DNA from: CANLBN01 sp050633525
Lineage (GTDB): Bacteria; Pseudomonadota; Gammaproteobacteria; Pseudomonadales; Cellvibrionaceae
Direction of reading: 5' to 3'
Assembly: GCA_050633525.1 (NCBI GenBank)
Contig: JBOEGR010000008.1
Coordinates: 1-64,000, forward strand
Length of the DNA: 64,000 bases
Positions 17,023 to 25,032 of this stretch are shown in pieces. The notes beneath the pieces are model-generated. The model had not been told where the DNA came from. It ran no database searches and saw nothing but the letters and a program-made list of their open reading frames with translations. The first letter of the stretch is position 1. Every line of letters starts with the position of its first letter. The position numbers were made by a program, and so were the translations under genes.

Positions 17023-18019
17023 ACAGGCAGAAGAAGCATCCATTAATAAGTCGTCATCAAAATCGCGTGGTGCGAAAGCGGCGAGTACCACAAGTGCTCA
17101 GGAGCTATCTGCTTGGTGGCGGCATCACCGTAGTTCTGGTCGCGATAGTTTAATTCGCTTATTGCAGACACCTTTGCAAAGTATGCTGACATGGATGGTT
17201 ATTGCGATTGCTTTAGCTCTGCCTACAGGTCTGTATCTTGGCTTGCAGAGCCTGCAAAAATTAGGAGATGGATGGCAAGATAGTGCCCAAATGTCCGTTT
17301 TCTTGGAGCGTGGTGCTAAACCTACAGCCGTAGAGCGCTTTCAAGAGTGGTTAGAAAAGGATGCTGAAGTATCGTCGTTTGACAGCATTAGCCCCGCTAA
17401 TGCACTGGCAGAGTTTCAGCGTTTTTCGGGTTTGGGTGACGTTCTCAACTCCCTCGATGAAAACCCCTTGCCGACGGTGTATGTTATTCAGCCCGCTGTG
17501 ACGGTAAATAGCCCTGAACAACTCAGTATGTTGCGTCAACGCATCGAGGCGAATCCTTTGGTTGATAATGTGCAGCTGGACCTAGGTTGGTTGAGGCGTT
17601 TGCATGAAATATTGTCTTTAGGCGAGCGTATTGTTATTTCTTTGGCCGGTTTATTGTCTTTGGGAGTGTTACTGATTATTGGTAATACTATGCGCCTTGC
17701 TATTGAGAATCGTCGAGAAGAAATTGTTGTCACTAAGATGGTGGGTGGCACTAACGGTTTTGTTCGTCGCCCTTTTCTTTATACGGGCTTCTGGTATGGC
17801 GTGGGTGGAGGTTTACTTGCGCTCTTTTTAATTCTATTTATCGGCTTATGGCTTTCTAACCCAGTGAATAATCTCGTGACCTTGTATGAAAGTGAATACT
17901 CACTTAGCGGCATGGGTTTTGATACCGTCTTGGCTTTGCTTGCGGTTAGTGGCTTTTTGGGTTGGTTGGGTGCTTGGATTGCCGTATCGCGCCATCTTAG
18001 GGCTATTGAACCTCGTTAA
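17015..18019 (+). CDS. ftsX: Cell division protein FtsX
   Basis: 334 residues from ATG 17015, preceded by GAGGG and overlapping ftsE by eight bases; the frame is open from 16964, but that start has no support. A long Ser/Lys-rich cytoplasmic tail (about 1-50) is followed by TM1, a periplasmic domain (about 85-205, the EnvC-binding part in E. coli) and three more TM segments with the FtsX-type NTMRLAIENRREEI loop. Works as a dimer with FtsE. Confidence 0.95.
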   Translation: MNRQAEEASINKSSSKSRGAKAASTTSAQELSAWWRHHRSSGRDSLIRLLQTPLQSMLTWMVIAIALALPTGLYLGLQSLQKLGDGWQDSAQMSVFLERGAKPTAVERFQEWLEKDAEVSSFDSISPANALAEFQRFSGLGDVLNSLDENPLPTVYVIQPAVTVNSPEQLSMLRQRIEANPLVDNVQLDLGWLRRLHEILSLGERIVISLAGLLSLGVLLIIGNTMRLAIENRREEIVVTKMVGGTNGFVRRPFLYTGFWYGVGGGLLALFLILFIGLWLSNPVNNLVTLYESEYSLSGMGFDTVLALLAVSGFLGWLGAWIAVSRHLRAIEPR

Positions 18020-18094
18020 AATACCCCCATATTGACTATATAATCACACTTGTAGCGCTTAAGTATTTGATTTTTAATCATTATTCTATATTTT

Positions 18095-18122
18095 GGAACT
18101 TCGCCGAATATTAGCGCTCTAA
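18095..18122 (+). promoter_or_regulatory. Sigma-E (RpoE)-type promoter of rpoH
   Basis: GGAACTT (18095-18101), a 16-base spacer and TCTAA (18118-18122) match the RpoE consensus GGAACTT-N16-TCTRA. Transcription would start near 18129, giving a leader of about 97 bases. E. coli rpoH also has an RpoE-dependent promoter (P3). Confidence 0.75.
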
Positions 18123-18163
18123 GCTATGTCATGCTAAACTAGCCTGTGCGGTTTAGCGTATAA

Positions 18164-18197
18164 GCGTATTCATTACAGACATCCTTAATGAATACGC
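18164..18197 (+). promoter_or_regulatory. Perfect 12-bp hairpin in the rpoH leader
   Basis: GCGTATTCATTA (18164-18175) and TAATGAATACGC (18186-18197) are perfect inverted repeats with a ten-base loop, ending 28 bases before the rpoH start codon. It could be an operator or an mRNA structure affecting translation. No T-run follows, so it is not a simple terminator. Confidence 0.7.
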
Positions 18198-18225
18198 GGT
18201 AAATATATTTTAATTGGAGAGATGA

Positions 18226-19083
18226 ATGGGAACTAGCTTACAGCCTGTCGACATGCTTGCACCTGGTGCAAATATTAATGCCTACATGCAAGCAGTGAAC
18301 AGTTTTCCGGTTTTATCAGTAGAGGAAGAGCAAAGCTTGGGCGAGCGCCTTTACTATAAAGAAGACGTTGATGCGGCGCGCCAATTGGTGATGGCGCACC
18401 TACGCTTTGTTGTCCATATTGCGAAATCTTATGCGGGTTATGGCCTGTCACAATCTGACCTTATTCAAGAGGGTAACGTTGGATTGATGAAAGCGGTTAA
18501 GCGTTTTAATCCCGAAAAGGGCGTCCGTTTGGTGTCTTTTGCAGTGCATTGGATTAAAGCGGAAATGCACGAATTTATTTTGCGTAATTGGCGCATTGTA
18601 AAAGTGGCAACAACGAAAGCTCAGCGCAAACTATTCTTTAATCTACGCGGCCAAAAGAAGCGCCTCGGTTGGTTAACACATGATGAAGCAAAAGCAGTCG
18701 CTAAAGATTTAAATGTTGAAGTTAAGCACGTCCAGCAAATGGAAGGTCGCCTAGCCTCTTACGATGCTTCATTCGATGCTGGTGCAGATGACGATGATGA
18801 TTCGGCTTTCTTAGCTCCTGCGAACTATATCGAAGATGATCGCTACAATCCTGCAAAGCAGGCGGAAGCAGCAGATTGGAATAGTGACAATGTGACGCGT
18901 TTACATGAAGCGCTAAAAACCTTAGATGATCGTAGTCAGGTCATTCTTCAGCGTCGTTGGCTGAATGATGATAACAAGTCGACCTTACATGAGCTTGCAG
19001 CTGAATTTGGTGTATCAGCTGAACGTATTCGACAGTTAGAAAAAAATGCGATGAAAAAGGTACGTACAGCGATGGAAGCTTAG
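18226..19083 (+). CDS. rpoH: Heat-shock sigma factor RpoH (sigma-32)
   Basis: 285 residues. Region 1.2/2 blocks (NSFPVLSVEEEQSLGERLY, DLIQEGNVGLMKAVKRFNPEKGVRLVSFAVHWIKAEM) and region 4 (TLHELAAEFGVSAERIRQLEKNAMKKVR) are intact. The RpoH-specific box QRKLFFNLRGQKKRLGW is present, distinguishing it from RpoD and RpoS. Directs heat-shock gene transcription. GGAG lies about eight bases before the start. Preceded by an RpoE-type promoter and a leader hairpin, followed by a perfect terminator. Confidence 0.97.
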   Translation: MGTSLQPVDMLAPGANINAYMQAVNSFPVLSVEEEQSLGERLYYKEDVDAARQLVMAHLRFVVHIAKSYAGYGLSQSDLIQEGNVGLMKAVKRFNPEKGVRLVSFAVHWIKAEMHEFILRNWRIVKVATTKAQRKLFFNLRGQKKRLGWLTHDEAKAVAKDLNVEVKHVQQMEGRLASYDASFDAGADDDDDSAFLAPANYIEDDRYNPAKQAEAADWNSDNVTRLHEALKTLDDRSQVILQRRWLNDDNKSTLHELAAEFGVSAERIRQLEKNAMKKVRTAMEA

Positions 19084-19101
19084 GGCTCCATTGTTTTAAA
19101 T

Positions 19102-19129
19102 AAAAAGCTGCTTTTTAGCAGCTTTTTTT
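19102..19129 (+). terminator. Rho-independent terminator of rpoH
   Basis: AAAAAGCTGC (19102-19111) and GCAGCTTTTT (19118-19127), perfect 10-bp stem, six-base loop, T-run. Confidence 0.95.
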
Positions 19130-19130
19130 A

Positions 19131-19303
19131 TGCACAGGATCTGCGGGCCGGCATATGCTCCTGCGTACCCTGAGGATACGTAGAAACAGGTACTTCGACA
19201 TCCTTGTCGCTCGAGCAATTTTGGAGTGCCTAATTAGCTTTAGATACTACCTTGGCCCACCCATGATATTTACAAAAAACCTTAAGGTATTACTTGGAAA
19301 AAT
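19131..19303. other. Intergenic segment with hairpin, possible dispersed-repeat remnant
   Basis: Starts with a GC-rich stretch, CTGCGGGCCGGCATATG, then CTGCGTA-CCCTGAGGA-TACGTAG (about 19162-19184), a hairpin with one wobble, and the GCTCGAGC palindrome. It differs in texture from the AT-rich flanks and resembles extragenic repeat elements, but a single copy is visible here. Confidence 0.3.
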
Positions 19304-19681
19304 ATGATTAAAGTTTGCTTAGTCTTTGCGAGTGTTAGTGGTTTTCTCAGTGTCGCTTTGGGTGCTTTTGGTGCGCATGGATTAAAAGGTAAGATCAGTG
19401 AAAGCTTGCTTTCCGCCTTTCAAACCGGAACCCATTATCAAATGTTCCATACGCTGGCTTTGTTAGCTCTTGCTATTCTAGCCATGCAATTAGAGAGTGT
19501 ACCGAAAACAATGGCCATTAGTGCCTATTGTTGGATGTTTGGGGTCATATTGTTCAGTGGTAGTTTATATGGGCTTGCTTTGGGTGGGCCAACTTGGCTA
19601 GGTCCAGTGACTCCCTTAGGAGGTTTGCTATTGCTTTCTGGGTGGGCCTTTTTCTGTGTTTTTGTCGCAAGATTAGCTTGA
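19304..19681 (+). CDS. DUF423 (YgdD-type) inner-membrane protein
   Basis: 125 residues with four hydrophobic helices. The N-terminal GFLSVALGAFGAHGLKGKIS and THYQMFHTLALL segments, and the GPVTPLGGLLLLSGW C-terminal segment, are the DUF423 signature. Inner-membrane protein of unknown function, widespread in proteobacteria. Flanked by long non-coding segments, so probably monocistronic. Confidence 0.9.
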   Translation: MIKVCLVFASVSGFLSVALGAFGAHGLKGKISESLLSAFQTGTHYQMFHTLALLALAILAMQLESVPKTMAISAYCWMFGVILFSGSLYGLALGGPTWLGPVTPLGGLLLLSGWAFFCVFVARLA

Positions 19682-20191
19682 ATCAAGCTGCCCCGTCGAC
19701 GTGTATTTTACAATTCCAATCTACAGATAGAGCGTTTTAGTCGCTTCTATCGCTCCGTTTTATTACCTATTCATTTCATCAGTGTGAGATAAAGAGCTGT
19801 CTTGCTAGCCTAAGTCACTTTGACTTAATTTTCGGTCAATTTTAATCAAAAATAACCACTATCTTTATTTTTCAGAGCTAAAGTCACCCCTAAATATCCA
19901 CTCTCCTCTCAAGTTGCCTATTTTAACGTCAGCGAAAAGGCGCTTTTTCGATATGTCTGGTTAATCGATTTCGATAAGCAATATGAATCGTTATAACAAA
20001 ATGAATATTTTATGTTGACAATATATCGTTAAATTATTAGTTTTACGTCGCCTCCATGTGATCATAATAATTACATTTTGTTTTTTTAGTGGTGTAGCCC
20101 TCTAAGTCTTATCCGCTTATTGAGATCATGGAGGCACTTAATATCTAGAGTAATAAATCTAATAAGTTAATTAATTCTAAGGGGTATAAAA
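19682..20191. other. 510-base non-coding region upstream of the porin gene
   Basis: AT-rich. Contains a TTGACA at 20015-20020 without a convincing -10 at standard spacing, and a 9-bp inverted repeat GCCTCCATG (20050-20058) / CATGGAGGC (20127-20135) that could close a long-range leader structure. AAGGGG is the ribosome site of the porin. I see no ORF or RNA gene here. Confidence 0.5.
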
Positions 20192-21205
20192 ATGAAAAAA
20201 ACATTATTAGCGGTTGCTTTGACTACCGTATCAACGGCTGCATTGGCAGACGTATCGTTGTCGGGTCATGTAAGTGCGCAAATTACAGATAGAGACTCTT
20301 CTGACGATACAGTATTTCAGCAGTTGGGTTTTTCTCAGTCTCGTTTTCGTATCAAAGCCGATAAAGAAATAAAAGGTTTAACGTTTGGTATCAATCAAGA
20401 GTATGGCACTGGTAATGAGCAAAGCAGTATTAATGTTCGTCAGCATTCGTTATTTGTAAAAGGTGCTTTCGGTACGATTCGTTTAGGTGATCACAATGAT
20501 GTGGGTGATGGCTATATGAATACGGGTGTTAACGGTACTTGGAGAAGTAACCCAATTGCAGTTAACTCATTTACTCACGGAACTAATGGCGCTTCTAACG
20601 GCTTTGATCCCGGTCGAGGTCAAGCACTTCGTTACTATTCTCCAAAGATTGGTGGTGTAGCGACTTTCGGTATCCAATTTGAAAATGATGGTAGAGCAGC
20701 TGCCGCATTGAATGTAGGCACTCATGGCTTTGCTTTTAAAGCATTTGCAGAAGACTCCGGCGATGCCGAAACTGATGCCAGCGGAATCATGGTGGGTTAC
20801 CGCGCGCCATTTGGTCTAGGTATCACTTACGTTGCAGCTTCGAAAGATCGAGCGGCTTCTAGCACAACCACAGCTGCCCCAGGAGCTACATTTTCTGTAG
20901 ACCCTGCTACTGGAGTAATTGTGCCTAGTGCTACAGTTACAACTACAGTCGGTGAAGGTACTGATGAATTTGAAGGTATTCAAGTTGGTTACAGTATGGG
21001 TAAAATCCGTGCAAGTATTAGCAAGACCGAGCGTGATAATACCGATAATGGTGGAGCAGCTGATACGGTAGATACCGTGGGTGCGGGCTTTGAGTATGAT
21101 TATGGTAAAGGCGTTACTTTCTGGGTTTCTTACTTAGATTTAGAGGGTAACGACGTAGTAGCAGACGATACAGCTGTATCGTTAGGTGCTTTGTTTACGT
21201 TCTAA
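20192..21205 (+). CDS. General porin (Gram-negative porin, Porin_4-like)
   Basis: 337 residues with a signal peptide (MKKTLLAVALTTVSTAALA, cleavage before DVSLSG). Alternating beta-strand pattern throughout; SRFRIKADKEIKGLTFGINQEYG and FVKGAFGTIRLGDHND are typical of 16-stranded trimeric porins of the OmpC/Porin_4 type. The C-terminus ends in Phe (SLGALFTF), as required for BAM-mediated assembly. Outer-membrane diffusion pore; selectivity not inferable. A Thr/Ala-rich insert (about residues 227-255) is probably a surface loop. Confidence 0.92.
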   Translation: MKKTLLAVALTTVSTAALADVSLSGHVSAQITDRDSSDDTVFQQLGFSQSRFRIKADKEIKGLTFGINQEYGTGNEQSSINVRQHSLFVKGAFGTIRLGDHNDVGDGYMNTGVNGTWRSNPIAVNSFTHGTNGASNGFDPGRGQALRYYSPKIGGVATFGIQFENDGRAAAALNVGTHGFAFKAFAEDSGDAETDASGIMVGYRAPFGLGITYVAASKDRAASSTTTAAPGATFSVDPATGVIVPSATVTTTVGEGTDEFEGIQVGYSMGKIRASISKTERDNTDNGGAADTVDTVGAGFEYDYGKGVTFWVSYLDLEGNDVVADDTAVSLGALFTF

Positions 21206-21220
21206 TCATTTTTGTTATAC

Positions 21221-21257
21221 TAAAAATGCTAAAGCGCCCTTCGGGGCGCTTATTTTA
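21221..21257 (+). terminator. Rho-independent terminator of the porin gene
   Basis: AAGCGCCC (21232-21239), TTCG tetraloop, GGGCGCTT (21244-21251), flanked by CTAAAA and TTTTAG, which extend the pairing. Confidence 0.93.
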
Positions 21258-21288
21258 GTTATAGAATTGGTTGGTGGGCCAAAAAATA

Positions 21289-21672
21289 ATGAAATTTTTT
21301 ATCGTTATTAGTTTAATCCTTTATTTGGGTGGGTGTTCAACAGCGCCTAGTTCGGATGCAGATTTTGAAGAAGGACCCAAAGGTCCAGGAATGTTTAGTG
21401 GTAAAGATGGTTACATCAGTCTGTCTGGATTACTTTCTGGGGATAAAAAAGCTGATGCTGGAAAAGAAAAAACATCAGCTGGTCATTCATCAGTTCCAGT
21501 AGCGAGTAGTGCCAATAGTAATAGCAGTACCAGTATCAATAGCAGCACCAATGAAGAAGAGTTTGAAATTTATAAAATTTGGCTGCGTACTAAAAATGCA
21601 AATACAGAAAGTTATCAAGAGTTTCAAGAATGGCGTTCTTATCAAGAGTTCTTGCGTCGGAAGAATAAATAA
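21289..21672 (+). CDS. Small lipoprotein of unknown function
   Basis: 127 residues from ATG 21289; an upstream TTG at 21271 is less likely. Signal MKFFIVISLILYLGGC with lipobox LGGC. The mature part is Gly/Ser/Asn/Thr-rich and low complexity (a GKDGYISLSG stretch, then a Ser/Asn/Thr tract), ending in a charged, Glu/Arg/Lys-rich C-terminus with two short 'SYQEF' repeats (ESYQEFQEWRSYQEFLRRK). No family recognised. Lies between the porin and a convergent regulator. Confidence 0.75.
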   Translation: MKFFIVISLILYLGGCSTAPSSDADFEEGPKGPGMFSGKDGYISLSGLLSGDKKADAGKEKTSAGHSSVPVASSANSNSSTSINSSTNEEEFEIYKIWLRTKNANTESYQEFQEWRSYQEFLRRKNK

Positions 21673-21727
21673 GAAGCGATTGTTTGTGAAAGTATTATTG
21701 AATGATAATTAGCGTTATCTTTCCTTG

Positions 21728-21755
21728 AATGCCACCAAATGTGATGGCATTTTTA
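21728..21755 (+). terminator. Terminator downstream of the small lipoprotein gene
   Basis: AATGCCACCA (21728-21737) / TGATGGCATT (21742-21751), one mismatch, four-base loop, followed by TTTATT. Confidence 0.8.
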
Positions 21756-21851
21756 TTGATCTCTAGAAAAAACTTAAGTGAAATTTTCGGTGAGCCAAAT
21801 AAAATTCTCCGTGATTTGTTCAGATATCTCTTCGTATACTTGATGACAACT

Positions 21852-22400
21852 TTATATCGACGAGGCGGCTCTTGCGGCTTGGTCGTAATGTCCTGATAGA
21901 GCTCGAAGGACTCCAGCTAGTTCTCTGAATTGTTTGTTTTCAGATTCTTCTCCTGTAAAACCAGACATTAAGCAGGTCTCTCTAACTTCTCGATAGGCGT
22001 CACAAACATCAGAGCCTTCCGATGTTAGGAAAAAAGAAACTTCTTTGCCTTGTTTTTTGCTTTTGACAAGGTTGGCTGACACCAATTTTTTTAGAGAGTA
22101 AGAAACAATATGGGTATCTTCAATATTGAGTACAAAGCAGATATCCGACAGCTTTTTCTCTTTCTTACGATGATTTAAATGGTGTAATACTAGTACATCG
22201 ACAGGCGTCAATTCAAAATCACTTGCTGCAGACATGCATCTTGCTAGCCACCGGCTAAAGGCGTGCCAAGCAATGATGAGCCCGTATTCAAACTCGGATA
22301 GTTCGACGCTTTTTTCCGACACCAGTTGGTCAGAGGAGACGATTTTGGGTTGCTCGCCTTTTAAGCTGGAAGATGTTTTGTTAGTGCTTTTTTTTGTCAT
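21852..22400 (-). CDS. MarR-like winged-helix regulator (COG5631 type)
   Basis: 182 residues from ATG 22400, with AAGG eight bases upstream; the frame is open to 22460 without better support. A Lys/Ser-rich N-terminus (about 1-35) is followed by GLIIAWHAFSRWLARCMSA, then the winged helix DVLVLHHLNHRKKEKKLSDICFVLNIEDTHIVSYSLKKLVSANLV with a KKQGKEVSFFLT wing. This layout matches predicted MarR-related regulators of COG5631. Effector and targets unknown. Divergent from trmB across about 325 bases. Confidence 0.82.
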   Translation of the reverse strand: MTKKSTNKTSSSLKGEQPKIVSSDQLVSEKSVELSEFEYGLIIAWHAFSRWLARCMSAASDFELTPVDVLVLHHLNHRKKEKKLSDICFVLNIEDTHIVSYSLKKLVSANLVKSKKQGKEVSFFLTSEGSDVCDAYREVRETCLMSGFTGEESENKQFRELAGVLRALSGHYDQAARAASSI

Positions 22401-22726
22401 GACCTCAGCCTTAAAAAATGGATAATTGAATACTGATAAAGGGTTACTTCTTGTTGTCACCTAAGATTTAGCCTATGAGTCTATCATAGTACTAGCCCTA
22501 CAGTGATCTGGTTAGTGCTTGCTTATGATCCATATCATCTTGGAAATAAGCTAATATCCCATAATTAATAGCTTGTGATTTTTCTGTATGCTCCCTGTTT
22601 GCTAGGATCTAGGATTGTTGAATGATAGCTCACCTGTCATGATCTGGTGTGGTGGTAGACGCTATTATCCGGAATATTTGCCTTTTTTTAGGTATACTCC
22701 CCTTTTTTTGCCTAGCTGTATTTTCA
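22401..22726. other. 326-base divergent intergenic region
   Basis: Separates the COG5631-type regulator from trmB. It must hold both promoters. I see no strong palindrome, RNA gene or further ORF. Confidence 0.4.
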
Positions 22727-23434
22727 ATGTCCAATACCTTCGAAATTAAGCCCGAATTCAAGCATAAACCCATCCGTAGCTATGTGATCCGAGGTGGGCG
22801 TATTACTGAGTCTCAGAAAAAAGCCTTTGATAGTGCTTGGCCAGACTACGGTCTGAGCCTGTTTGATGGGAGGCTCGATTATAAGGGTGTGTTTCAGCGT
22901 GATGCGCCAGTAGTATTAGAGGTTGGCTTTGGAATGGGCGATTCTTTGCTTTCTATGGCTGAGGCTAAGCCAGATGCGGATTTTATTGGGATCGAAGTCC
23001 ACCCTCCTGGTGTCGGGCGTTTAATTAATAATGCGGCTAAGGCTGAATTGGTTAATCTGCGTGTATATATGGCAGATGCCGTAGATGTGCTTGAAGACTG
23101 TATTCCAGATGGTTCTCTAGATCGTTTCCAGCTCTATTTTCCTGATCCTTGGCATAAGAAAAAGCACAATAAACGCCGTATTGTGCAGCCAGAGTTTATC
23201 CAGTTGCTTAGGCAGAAGTTAGCTATTGGTGGAGTGTGCCACTTTGCGACAGACTGGGAGCCTTATGCTGAGCATATGATGGAAGTCATGTCGGCAGCGG
23301 AAGGTTTTAAGAATCAAGCACCGGACTACTGTTTTTCCCCTAGGCCAGAATATAGGCCCTTGACTAAGTTTGAGAATCGAGGCCAGAAATTAGGTCACGG
23401 TGTTTGGGATTTATTATTTGAGCGTTTATCGTAG
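22727..23434 (+). CDS. trmB: tRNA (guanine-N7-)-methyltransferase
   Basis: 235 residues from ATG 22727 (MSNTFEIKPEF). The open frame runs back to 22649, but the extra 26 residues are hydrophobic and atypical. RSYVIRGGRITESQ, SAM motif LEVGFGMGDSLL, IGIEVHPPGVGRL, and the catalytic block YFPDPWHKKKHNKRRIVQ are all TrmB hallmarks. Makes m7G46 in tRNA. No good ribosome site is visible before the chosen start. Confidence 0.96.
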   Translation: MSNTFEIKPEFKHKPIRSYVIRGGRITESQKKAFDSAWPDYGLSLFDGRLDYKGVFQRDAPVVLEVGFGMGDSLLSMAEAKPDADFIGIEVHPPGVGRLINNAAKAELVNLRVYMADAVDVLEDCIPDGSLDRFQLYFPDPWHKKKHNKRRIVQPEFIQLLRQKLAIGGVCHFATDWEPYAEHMMEVMSAAEGFKNQAPDYCFSPRPEYRPLTKFENRGQKLGHGVWDLLFERLS

Positions 23435-23555
23435 CGATTTTTTAAATTCCAGTCCTATTCATTCATCACAGGGTTAAAGCGCGATCAAGAATCATTTCTG
23501 TTAAACTATTGATCTTTTGCGGTAAGCCCCCACTATACAACTACCTAGAGCTTAT

Positions 23556-23975
23556 ATGGATAATCGTTTTTTTAAGCAGCTAGAACCCTTACTCAAGGGC
23601 GATCAAGTCGAGCTTGGGGGTGCCATAGAGCAGCTTCAGTTTAATGCTGATGGCTTGATCCCGGCTATTGCCCAGCAGCACGATACAGGCGAAGTGTTAA
23701 TGATGGCCTGGATGAGCCGTGATGCTTTGTTAGAGACGCTTAGTACGAACCATGTGTGTTATTGGTCTCGCTCAAGGCAAGCCTTGTGGCGTAAGGGCGA
23801 AAGTTCTGGGAATGTTCAAACCTTAGTTGAATTGCGAATAGATTGTGATGGAGACACGTTGCTGTGTTTGGTGGACCAAAAAGGTCCGGCATGCCACACA
23901 GACCGTACAAATTGTTTCTATTTGCAGGCGGAGGGCGAGCTGCTTTCTGTTATTGCGGATCCCGTTAAAAAATAA
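23556..23975 (+). CDS. hisI: Phosphoribosyl-AMP cyclohydrolase HisI
   Basis: 139 residues, stand-alone PRA-CH without a fused HisE domain. Metal and substrate motifs: MMAWMSRDAL, CYWSRSRQALWRKGESSGN, DCDGDTLLCLVDQKGPACHT. Opens the purine ring of PR-AMP in histidine synthesis. It is separate from hisF (about 22 kb away). Neither hisE nor tatA follows, although hisE-tatABC linkage is common; tatC is at the right end of this window. Confidence 0.95.
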   Translation: MDNRFFKQLEPLLKGDQVELGGAIEQLQFNADGLIPAIAQQHDTGEVLMMAWMSRDALLETLSTNHVCYWSRSRQALWRKGESSGNVQTLVELRIDCDGDTLLCLVDQKGPACHTDRTNCFYLQAEGELLSVIADPVKK

Positions 23976-24021
23976 GGGATTTTAAAGTCATTTATACGCT
24001 TCAAAAGCAATCTATTTTATT

Positions 24022-24975
24022 ATGAATTCATATACCAAACCGGATATGCCGGACGTAGCAGCTACTCAACCTGCCCAACAAAATGGCACCCTAGATTGGG
24101 TTGGCATGAGCCGTATTGCTTTACCTCTTTCGATTAAAGATGCGCACTTAGGTAATTACAATGCCAATGCCTTTGTCGAAACCTATGTCAATCTCATCAA
24201 TCCTCAAGTTAAAGGCATTCACATGTCTCGCCTTTATTTATTGTTGGCTGAGTTTGCTAAAGAGGATGTGCTAACGATTCAAAATTTATCGACTTTTTTG
24301 AAAGATAAATTAGCGAGCCATCAAGATATTAGTGATAGTACTTGTTTACAAGTCGATTTTGATTATTTTATCAATCAGCCTGCACTAAAAAGTGAGTATA
24401 GTGGTTGGAAAGATTATCCCGCATCTATTCGAGCGACTTTTGATGGCGATAAAGTCAATATTGAATTGTCAGTTAAAGTCCCTTATTCGTCTACCTGTCC
24501 CTGCTCTGCAGCCTTATCGCGTCAATTGCTCCAGCAAGCTTTTGCCGATGACTTTGCCGATAGCGATAGTGTTGATAAAGAGACTGTTGAAAAATGGTTA
24601 CGCTCTGATCGAGGCAGCGTGGCAACGCCACATAGCCAACGTAGCTATGCCAATATTATTGTTAAGTTAGATGATAGCTATAAAGATGGATTTCCTGTCA
24701 GTGAGCTTATTGGTGTCGCTGAATCGGCATTGAAAACCGCCGTACAAACCGCAGTGAAAAGAGAAGATGAGCAAGAGTTTGCGCGTTTGAATGGTGCAAA
24801 CCAAATGTTTTGTGAAGATGCGGCTAGACGAGTAAAAAATAGTTTAAATGCTCAAAAGCAATACACTGATTTTTGGGTGCGTATAGAACACATCGAAAGC
24901 CTTCATGCTCACGATGCCGTTGCCATTGCGACAAAAGGTATTGAAAAAGGTTATCGGCCTATCTTGCATCGTTAA
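24022..24975 (+). CDS. folE2: GTP cyclohydrolase FolE2 (type IB)
   Basis: 317 residues. FolE2 converts GTP to dihydroneopterin triphosphate for folate/queuosine precursors. WVGMSRIALPLSIKD near the N-terminus, the VPYSSTCPCSAALSRQL block with the metal-binding Cys, ATPHSQRSYANI and HAHDAVAIATKGI are FolE2 features. This isoform uses metals other than zinc and is often induced by zinc limitation through Zur; I see no clear Zur box in the 46-base upstream gap. Confidence 0.93.
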   Translation: MNSYTKPDMPDVAATQPAQQNGTLDWVGMSRIALPLSIKDAHLGNYNANAFVETYVNLINPQVKGIHMSRLYLLLAEFAKEDVLTIQNLSTFLKDKLASHQDISDSTCLQVDFDYFINQPALKSEYSGWKDYPASIRATFDGDKVNIELSVKVPYSSTCPCSAALSRQLLQQAFADDFADSDSVDKETVEKWLRSDRGSVATPHSQRSYANIIVKLDDSYKDGFPVSELIGVAESALKTAVQTAVKREDEQEFARLNGANQMFCEDAARRVKNSLNAQKQYTDFWVRIEHIESLHAHDAVAIATKGIEKGYRPILHR

Positions 24976-25032
24976 CATCGTGGGTGGTAATTTTTTATCC
25001 CAGTCTCAATATCATTGCAGAGGTGGAAGGGC

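Noticed and set aside
20015..20043. Sigma-70 promoter for the porin gene from TTGACA
   Set aside because: No acceptable -10 element occurs at 16-18 bases; recorded only as a -35-like string.
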